A stretch of DNA of 64,000 nucleotides from Thermohalobaculum sp039030915 (lineage in GTDB: Bacteria > Pseudomonadota > Alphaproteobacteria > Rhodobacterales > Rhodobacteraceae): the NCBI GenBank assembly GCA_039030915.1, contig JBCCDG010000004.1, positions 28,144-92,143 on the forward strand, in the 5' to 3' direction. Each line of letters begins with the position of its first letter. Position 1 is the first letter of the stretch. The notes under the pieces were generated by a model. The model was not told where the DNA came from and made no database searches. It was given only the letters and a program-made list of their open reading frames with translations. This document shows, piece by piece, positions 58,472 through 64,000 of this stretch. The translations under genes and the position numbers were made by a program.

Positions 58472-59887
58472 TCATCGCGACATCGTGGCGTATGTATAGA
58501 ACTGGTTCGATGCAAAATCCCAGTCCGGATCGTCCCAGGCGATCATCTTTCCCGGGTTGAGCAGCCCCTTGGGATCGCACTCGCGCTTGAAGGCGAGCTG
58601 GAGAGGATCGGTCTCCTTCATGCCGCCCTCCTCCAGCGTGTAGCGGTGGGGATTGAAGATCGGGCAGCCGTTCTCCTCATGCAGCCGGATGATCTCTTCC
58701 AGCCGCTCCTCGGTGGTGAAGCGGACGAGCGGGAGCCCCGAGAGCTGGAGGCCGCCGTCGAAGCGGGTAATCTCGGTGTGTATGGGCACCTCGTCACCGA
58801 ACATCGCGTGCATCTTCGCCATCGAGGCCAGCGGGTCCTCGCCCATATAGGCGGTCTGCAGATACGTGACCTCCGGATCGACGCGGAGGGCGCGGAGCGT
58901 GGTGTGGTTCCAGCCGAGCTCGTAGGCGGGCGGCAGGCCCTCGCTGTCGTCCCGCGCGGCGTCGTAGAGCACCTCGGCGCCGGGCCAGCGGGCAGCGATT
59001 GTGCGCAGGCCCGCATGGCTCTGCGGCGCGACCATGGCGATCAGGACGGATCTGCCCTCGGGCAGGTACTTCGCGTGGCGGCGGAAGTATCGGGACGGCA
59101 CGGGGTCGGCGACGGTGCAGAGCTGCTTCAGGAGGATCGCATCCTCGTTCGCAAGCTGCATCGCGCGGCGGGTCGCCTCCACCACGTCGTCGAAGCCGAC
59201 GATGACGTCGATCCAGTCATAGGCCGGGGCGAGCGGCATCCCGACCTCGACGATGGCGCCGTTGACCCCGTAGGCGTGGTTCGCCTTCTGGATCTCGTCG
59301 CCCGTGAGCGTGAGGATACGCGGCTCGGCCTCGCAGGTCACGATCTTGAGGCTCAGAATGTTGCCCGTGGCGCGGAGGCCGCCCCAGCGGATGGAACCCA
59401 CCCCGCCCGAGCCGCCGGCGATGAAGCCGCCGAGGGACGCAGTGCCGTGGGTGGAGGGATGGATGCGCAGCTCCTGCCCGCTCTCGGCGCGGGCCTGGCG
59501 GTCGAGATCGGCGAGGACGATCCCGCTCTCGGCGAGGATGCGACCGGGGGGGAGCTCTAGGATGCGGTTCATGTGCTTCATGTGGAGCACGATGCCGCCC
59601 GCGAGCGGCATGGCCTGACCGTAGTTGCCCGTGCCCGCGCCGCGGGTTGTGACGGGGATGTCATGTGCGAAGGCGGTGCGCATGACCGCCACCACCTCCT
59701 CGATGCTTCGAGGCGCCACCACGAAATCGGCGGTGACATCCTCAAGACGCGTCTTCAGGATCGGCGAGTACCAGAAGAAGTCTCGGCTCTTCTGCTTCAC
59801 GGTCTTGGGGTGGTCGTCGATATCGAGATGGGCGAGGGCGGCCTTGGCGGCGGCCAGCGCCTCGGGCGTCGCTCGGGGCGTGGTCAT
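58472..59887 (-). CDS. FAD-linked oxidase (PCMH/GlcD-like)
   Basis: A 471-residue flavoprotein of the vanillyl-alcohol-oxidase/D-lactate dehydrogenase superfamily. The PCMH FAD domain (about 45-230) has VTTRGAGTGNYGQAMPLAGG and GTASLGGFIAGGSGGVGSIRWGG. The C-terminal FAD-oxidase domain ends with ECDPKGLLNPGKM, the family's terminal signature. No iron-sulfur partner is adjacent. The start overlaps the amidohydrolase stop (ATGA), so the two act together, probably on a hydroxy-acid or heterocycle made by the hydrolase. Confidence 0.9.
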   Translation of the reverse strand: MTTPRATPEALAAAKAALAHLDIDDHPKTVKQKSRDFFWYSPILKTRLEDVTADFVVAPRSIEEVVAVMRTAFAHDIPVTTRGAGTGNYGQAMPLAGGIVLHMKHMNRILELPPGRILAESGIVLADLDRQARAESGQELRIHPSTHGTASLGGFIAGGSGGVGSIRWGGLRATGNILSLKIVTCEAEPRILTLTGDEIQKANHAYGVNGAIVEVGMPLAPAYDWIDVIVGFDDVVEATRRAMQLANEDAILLKQLCTVADPVPSRYFRRHAKYLPEGRSVLIAMVAPQSHAGLRTIAARWPGAEVLYDAARDDSEGLPPAYELGWNHTTLRALRVDPEVTYLQTAYMGEDPLASMAKMHAMFGDEVPIHTEITRFDGGLQLSGLPLVRFTTEERLEEIIRLHEENGCPIFNPHRYTLEEGGMKETDPLQLAFKRECDPKGLLNPGKMIAWDDPDWDFASNQFYTYATMSR

Positions 59888-61248
59888 GGACTGGTCTCCG
59901 TCGCTGTCGGCGTCTCCGTGCCCGCGCCGAGGGGCGGATCGAGCCGATCATAGGGCGGCGGGGCGGCATCGATCGGCCGGCCGCCGCGGATGACGATGCG
60001 CCCTGCCTGGGGCCTGGCGTTGAGCTCCGTCCAGCCGCGGGCGGCCGGGAAGAGGATGCAGTCCGCCGGTGTGCCGGGTGCGAGGGTGCCCGCATCCATG
60101 CCGAGGGCGCGGGCGGGATTGGCGGCGAAGCTCGCCGGCCAGTCGTCGACCGGATGGTCGAGATGCGCGATGCGGGTGGCCTCCCGCATCACCTCGGCCA
60201 TGTCGAGGTCCCCGTAGGCATAGAAAGGGTCGCGCGTATTGTCGGATGCGAAGGAGACGTTGACCCCCCTGGCCTTGAGCTCATGGACGAGCGTGATGCC
60301 GCGGTAGCGGGGCGTGCGGCCGGCGGCCCGGTCCTGCAGGTACATGTTGCACATCGGCAGGCACACGATGTCGAGCCCCGTCTCTGCCACCCGGTCCATC
60401 GTCCGGTCGGCCTCCTCCTCGCGCAGGATCGACAGGGAGCAGCAATGGCCGACGAGTACGCGCCCCTCGAAGCCGTTACGGAGCCGCGCCTCGGCGATCT
60501 CGAGCAGCGTGTTGCTCTCGGGGTTCAGGCTCTCGTCGGCGTGGAAGTCGGCGTCGAGCCCGCGCTCCGCAGCGAGGCGGAAGAAGCGGTCCAGCCGCTC
60601 GGGCATGTCGAGCAACGGATAGGTGACGGCGCCGAGGATGCCGCCGTGCCATGCCACCAGATCGGCGATACGCTCGTAGCCGTCCGACTGCACTTCCTCG
60701 AGCGTGGTTAGCGCCGCCGCCTGCAGGGCGATGCGACCGGCCCAGCGCTCGCGCGCCTCGGCGAAGGCGGCCCAGCTCGTCTCGGTCCGATGGTCGCCGC
60801 TGTCGAGATGGGTGCGGATGGCGGCGGTGCCGTGGGCGTAGGCGGTCTCGAGCGCGAAGCCCATGCGCGCGGCCACATCCTCACCCGTCCAGCGCGCCGT
60901 GCGGTCCCCGCGCACCGCCTCGAGCGCACCCTGAAACGTGCCGTCGAGGTTGGGGCGGCGGCGCCAGATATGCCCCTTGTCGAGATGCGTGTGGCAATCG
61001 ACGAAGGCGGGCAGCAGCACTGCGCCCTTCATGTCGAGCACCGCCTCATCGCCCCGCGGCTCGGCGAAGCGGCCGTCTCGCATGGCGATGTCGGCAAGCT
61101 CGAAGCCATCCGCGTCACCACGTGGCGCCGCGCTATCGCCCGGGCGCGGCGTGTCACGGGCTTGACCCGGGCCTTCCTGGCAGCCTTTCGGAACCAGCAC
61201 GTTCTCCAGGCGGACGGGGCCCTCGGGCCAGGCGGCGGCGTCCCTCAT
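59884..61248 (-). CDS. Cytosine-deaminase-like amidohydrolase
   Basis: A 454-residue metal-dependent hydrolase of the CodA/TRZ group. Metal ligands are in DCHTHLDKGHIW (His86, His88), FHADESLNPE, VGHCCSLS and SFASDNTRDPFY, which parallel the CodA sites. The N-terminal urease-alpha-like barrel includes an insertion of about 30 residues rich in Gly, Asp and Pro. The substrate is probably a cyclic N-compound. It is coupled to the permease gene (ATGA at 61245-61248) and to the FAD oxidase. Cytosine, creatinine-like compounds or oxidised pyrimidines are all possible. Confidence 0.85.
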   Translation of the reverse strand: MRDAAAWPEGPVRLENVLVPKGCQEGPGQARDTPRPGDSAAPRGDADGFELADIAMRDGRFAEPRGDEAVLDMKGAVLLPAFVDCHTHLDKGHIWRRRPNLDGTFQGALEAVRGDRTARWTGEDVAARMGFALETAYAHGTAAIRTHLDSGDHRTETSWAAFAEARERWAGRIALQAAALTTLEEVQSDGYERIADLVAWHGGILGAVTYPLLDMPERLDRFFRLAAERGLDADFHADESLNPESNTLLEIAEARLRNGFEGRVLVGHCCSLSILREEEADRTMDRVAETGLDIVCLPMCNMYLQDRAAGRTPRYRGITLVHELKARGVNVSFASDNTRDPFYAYGDLDMAEVMREATRIAHLDHPVDDWPASFAANPARALGMDAGTLAPGTPADCILFPAARGWTELNARPQAGRIVIRGGRPIDAAPPPYDRLDPPLGAGTETPTATETSP

Positions 61249-62126
61249 CGCTCGCGCCTCACCGCGCTTTCATGCCATTTGCGGAGCATGAGGTGCTGGA
61301 TGAGGGAGGTGACGGCGAAGATCAGGACACCGGTGAGCGCGATCAGAAGGAGGGCCGCGAACATGCGCGGTATGTTGAGCCGGTAGCCTGCCTCGAGGAT
61401 GCGGAAAGCGAGGCCCGCGCCCGTGCCCGCCGTGCCGGCGACGTATTCCGCGACGATGGCGCCGATGAGGCTGAGGCCCCCCGCAATCTTCAGGCCGGCC
61501 AGGAAGTAGGGCATGGCGGCAGGGATCTGGAGGTGGCGCAGCGTCTGCCATTTCGTGGCGCCGTAGATGCGGAAGAGATCGCGCAGATTGTGGTCGGCGG
61601 AGTTGAGGCCGAGCGTCGTGTTCGAGAGCACCGGGAAGAAGGCGACGATCCAGGCACAGACCACCAGTGCTACGATCTTGCTGTCGATGTAGATGAGGAT
61701 CAGCGGCGCGATGGCCACCACGGGCGTCACCTGCAGGATCACGGCATAGGGAAAGAGCGACATCTCGATCCATTTCGAGAGCGAGAAGAGGATCGCGAGG
61801 CCGACACCGGCGACGATGGCCGTGGCGAGGGCGAGGCCCGTGACCTTGAGCGTCACGAGGAGCGCGTCGAAGAGGATCGGCCAGTCCTCCGCCAGCGTGG
61901 CGGCGACGCGTCCCGGTCCCGGCAGGATGTAGTGCGGGATCTCGTTCACCCGCACGACCATCTCCCAGGCGCCGATGGTGAGTGCGACGACCACGACCGG
62001 CAGCGCCCACGCGCCGATGCGTTCCGCACGACGCCGGCGCATGCGCCGGATCTCGTCGAGGTCGATCTGGGGCGTATCTGGGCCGGAGGGGCGGGGCGCC
62101 TCGCGGGCGAGGGTCGTGTCGGCCAT
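61245..62126 (-). CDS. ABC transporter permease, NitT/TauT type
   Basis: A 293-residue inner-membrane subunit with six helices after a charged N-terminus. The binding-protein-dependent permease motif (EAA loop) reads RIYGATKWQTLRHLQIPAAMPYFLAGLKIAGGLSLIGAI as a block; its conserved Gly is in the IYGA...P segment. The last helices contain GAGLAFRILEAG. Its start overlaps the ATPase stop (TGATG), so the importer genes are coupled. Confidence 0.93.
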   Translation of the reverse strand: MADTTLAREAPRPSGPDTPQIDLDEIRRMRRRRAERIGAWALPVVVVALTIGAWEMVVRVNEIPHYILPGPGRVAATLAEDWPILFDALLVTLKVTGLALATAIVAGVGLAILFSLSKWIEMSLFPYAVILQVTPVVAIAPLILIYIDSKIVALVVCAWIVAFFPVLSNTTLGLNSADHNLRDLFRIYGATKWQTLRHLQIPAAMPYFLAGLKIAGGLSLIGAIVAEYVAGTAGTGAGLAFRILEAGYRLNIPRMFAALLLIALTGVLIFAVTSLIQHLMLRKWHESAVRRER

Positions 62127-62914
62127 CAGGGCTCCTCGGATCCGGCGCCCATCTCCATAGCATCGCGGAGAGCGGCGGAGACGGTGCGGCAACGTTCCAC
62201 ATAGTCATGGCTGGTGCGGAAGGCCTCGCCGCGGGGATAGGGCGCATCGTTGGGCATGTCGTGCACCACGCGGCCCGGGCGGGCGGCCATGACGACGATG
62301 CGGCTCGAGAGGAACACGCTCTCGAAAACGGAATGGGTGACGAAGACGACCGTGCAGCCGAGGCTCTGCTGGAGCGACAGCACGTCGTCGTTGAGCTTGA
62401 AGCGCGTGATCTCGTCGAGTGCCGCGAAGGGCTCGTCCATCAGCAGGAGACGGGGCTTCGTGACCATGGCGCGAGCGATCGAGACGCGCATCTTCATGCC
62501 GCCCGAGAGCTCGCGGGGATAGGCGCCCTCGAAGCCCGCGAGGCCGACGGAGGCGATGGCTTCCTCCACCCGTGCCGCGGCAGCCGAGCGGGAGACGCCG
62601 CGCAGCCTGAGCGGCAGCCAGACATTGCCGAAGACGGTGGACCAGGGCGCGAGCGTCGGCTCCTGAAACACGACGCCGAGATCCGGCTCCACGCCCGCGC
62701 GCCAGCGGATCTGGCCGGTGGTGGGCTGGGCGAGGCCCGCGATGAGGCGGAGGGCGGTGGACTTGCCGCAGCCAGAGGGGCCGAGGAGGGAGACGAAGTC
62801 CCCCTCCCCCAGCGCGAGGCTCATGCCCTTGAGCGCCGTCACCTGCCCGCCGAAGACCTTCGAGACGTTGCCGATGGTCAGGAGGGGTGCCGACGGGATC
62901 TCGGTGCCGTCCAA
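62126..62914 (-). CDS. ABC transporter ATPase, NitT/TauT type
   Basis: A 262-residue cytoplasmic subunit. Walker A is GPSGCGKST (45-53), the Q-loop lies in VVFQEPTLAPW, the signature is LSGGMKMRVSIARA, Walker B is LLLMDEPFAALDE, and the switch His is in FVTHSVFES. The sequence is of the nitrate/sulfonate/pyrimidine importer class. It lies 4 bases after the binding-protein gene. Confidence 0.95.
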   Translation of the reverse strand: MDGTEIPSAPLLTIGNVSKVFGGQVTALKGMSLALGEGDFVSLLGPSGCGKSTALRLIAGLAQPTTGQIRWRAGVEPDLGVVFQEPTLAPWSTVFGNVWLPLRLRGVSRSAAAARVEEAIASVGLAGFEGAYPRELSGGMKMRVSIARAMVTKPRLLLMDEPFAALDEITRFKLNDDVLSLQQSLGCTVVFVTHSVFESVFLSSRIVVMAARPGRVVHDMPNDAPYPRGEAFRTSHDYVERCRTVSAALRDAMEMGAGSEEP

Positions 62915-62918
62915 GCCG

Positions 62919-63941
62919 TCACCCGTCGGTGAGCGTCTTCTTGATGTCGAGCCCCACGCCCTTGTTGACGAAGTCGAGCGTGTAGGCAGCCGTATAGTCG
63001 AGATCGGGGCCGATCACGCCCGCACCGACCATGATGTCGAAGAACGCCTTGTGGCTCTCGTCGGTCATGGCATTGATGCCGAGCTCGAGTGCCGCGCCGC
63101 TGTCGACGATGCCGTACTCCTTCATCGCCTGGATCGAGAAGGCGATCTGCCCGTCCGTCATGTCCGGGTTGTCCTTCTTGATCATTTCGTTGGCCGCGGC
63201 GTTGTCGCCGTAGAGATAAGTGTACCAGCCCTTGGCGGTGCCATCGACGAAGCACTGCACGATCTCGGGATTGGCGTCGACGAAGGGCTTCATCATCTCG
63301 ATCGTGGTCGCGTAGCTCTCGAAGCCATAGTCAGCCAGCAGCCAGACATCGGGCTTCCAGCCGGCGGCCTGCTCGATGGCATAGGGCTCCGAGGTCACGT
63401 AGCCCTGCTGGGCCTTGTTCTCGTCCGCGACGAAGGGCGCGGAGTTGAAGGTATAGGGCTCCCGGTTCTCGCGCTTCCAGCCGGCGGTCTCGACGAAGAA
63501 GGGGTAGAAGGTCTGAAAGCCCGCATCGCCGGCGAGGATGGTGAGGTCCTGTGCGCCGATCTCCTCGAAGCTCGCCACCCGGCCCGGATGGGTCATGACG
63601 ACCTGGGGCTCCTTCTGGAAGTTGGCGGCGACGACAACGATCGGGATGCCCTCGTCCATCGCGATGAAGGGCTGCAGCATGTTGCCGCCCATATAGGCGT
63701 CGAGCTTGCCGGCGATCATGAGCGCGCGGCCGTTCACCTGCGGACCGCCGGGCTCGATGGTGACGTCGAGCCCGCAGGCGGCATAGGTGCCGTCGGCCAC
63801 GGACTGGTAGTAGCCGCCATGCTCGGCCTGGGCGACCCAGTTGGTGCCGAACCTGAAGGGCGTCAGATCCTGCGCGCTGGCGAGGCTCGCCACGAGCGTC
63901 GCGGGCGCCCCACCCACCGCCCCCGCCCCCCGGATGAACAT
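62919..63941 (-). CDS. ABC transporter substrate-binding protein (NMT1/THI5-like)
   Basis: A 340-residue or longer periplasmic binding protein. A signal peptide ends at ASA-QD, then FRFGTNWVAQAEHGGYYQSVADG, DVTIEPGGPQVNG, AYMGGNMLQPFIAMDEGIPIVVVA and QQGYVTSEPYAIE match the NMT1/THI5 family that includes pyrimidine and thiamine-precursor binders. The ATG at 63941 makes a complete signal peptide, but the frame stays open to the right edge (SGRRKARDIYW precedes it), so a Tat-type start beyond the window is possible. It is the first gene seen of the ABC-amidohydrolase-FAD-oxidase operon. Confidence 0.9.
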   Translation of the reverse strand: MFIRGAGAVGGAPATLVASLASAQDLTPFRFGTNWVAQAEHGGYYQSVADGTYAACGLDVTIEPGGPQVNGRALMIAGKLDAYMGGNMLQPFIAMDEGIPIVVVAANFQKEPQVVMTHPGRVASFEEIGAQDLTILAGDAGFQTFYPFFVETAGWKRENREPYTFNSAPFVADENKAQQGYVTSEPYAIEQAAGWKPDVWLLADYGFESYATTIEMMKPFVDANPEIVQCFVDGTAKGWYTYLYGDNAAANEMIKKDNPDMTDGQIAFSIQAMKEYGIVDSGAALELGINAMTDESHKAFFDIMVGAGVIGPDLDYTAAYTLDFVNKGVGLDIKKTLTDG

Positions 63942-64000
63942 CCAATAGATATCCCGGGCTTTGCGGCGACCCGAAATGCCGCGGTGGGTGCCAGCGCCGC

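Overview
The window is about 64 kb of very GC-rich (roughly 70 percent by eye), densely coding DNA from an alphaproteobacterium, most likely a Rhodobacterales-type organism. The signs are the gene families and their order: a truB-rpsO-pnp operon; a DUF1285 gene divergent from a MoxR/DUF58/DUF4159 operon; oxygen-dependent hemF; a DctPQM TRAP transporter; a GcvT-fused FAD dehydrogenase; and membrane urate hydroxylase PuuD beside two-subunit xanthine dehydrogenase. Both edges cut genes or cut close to them. No tRNA, rRNA, CRISPR array, intact insertion sequence or prophage was seen.

Layout. (1) 0-5 kb: an M17 aminopeptidase, an NlpC/P60 endopeptidase and an MltB-type transglycosylase lipoprotein, followed by a small secreted protein with a strong terminator. 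(2) 5-9 kb: a large dimethylglycine/sarcosine dehydrogenase-like gene, a decayed IS481-type transposase fragment and a YbaY+META secreted protein. (3) 9-13 kb, minus strand: truB-rpsO-pnp. (4) 13-21 kb, minus strand: moxR, a secreted protein, DUF58, a DUF4159 protein and a VWA/amidotransferase-like membrane protein, with DUF1285 divergent. (5) 21.7-29 kb: a voltage-gated-type K+ channel, Nudix CoA pyrophosphatase, CCA-adding enzyme, LysE exporter, small conserved proteins, an SDR and hemF. (6) 29-33.2 kb: two tandem full-length exporter-type ABC proteins. (7) 33.4-36.7 kb, minus strand: a TRAP transporter with an overlooked 58-residue membrane protein downstream. (8) 37-39.8 kb: an ELWxxDGT-repeat/DUF4214 extracellular protein and a membrane cyclic-nucleotide-binding protein.

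(9) 39.9-45.3 kb: 5-oxoprolinase genes (pxpA divergent from pxpBC), a diaminopropionate ammonia-lyase-like PLP enzyme and, divergent from it, a homoserine-dehydrogenase-like oxidoreductase with a SAF domain. (10) 45.35-55.9 kb: a purine-ring catabolic island. uraH-xdhA-xdhB-xdhC-puuD run leftward and a puuE-uraD fusion, allE-like, allA-like and 8-oxoguanine deaminase genes run rightward from a shared 137-bp promoter region. Together they take hypoxanthine/xanthine and 8-oxoguanine through urate and allantoin to ureidoglycolate, glyoxylate and urea; no allantoate amidohydrolase is present in the window. (11) 55.9-64 kb, minus strand: a tightly coupled operon with a NitT/TauT-like ABC importer, a cytosine-deaminase-like amidohydrolase and an FAD-linked oxidase, then a large membrane protein with a spermidine-synthase-like domain.

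I found no defence system or clearly new machine. The parts least explained by known biology are the right-hand importer/amidohydrolase/oxidase operon, the secreted ELWxxDGT protein without a Sec signal, the 58-residue membrane protein, the MoxR operon with several VWA-like domains, and repeated dyads in the divergent region near 43.85 kb.
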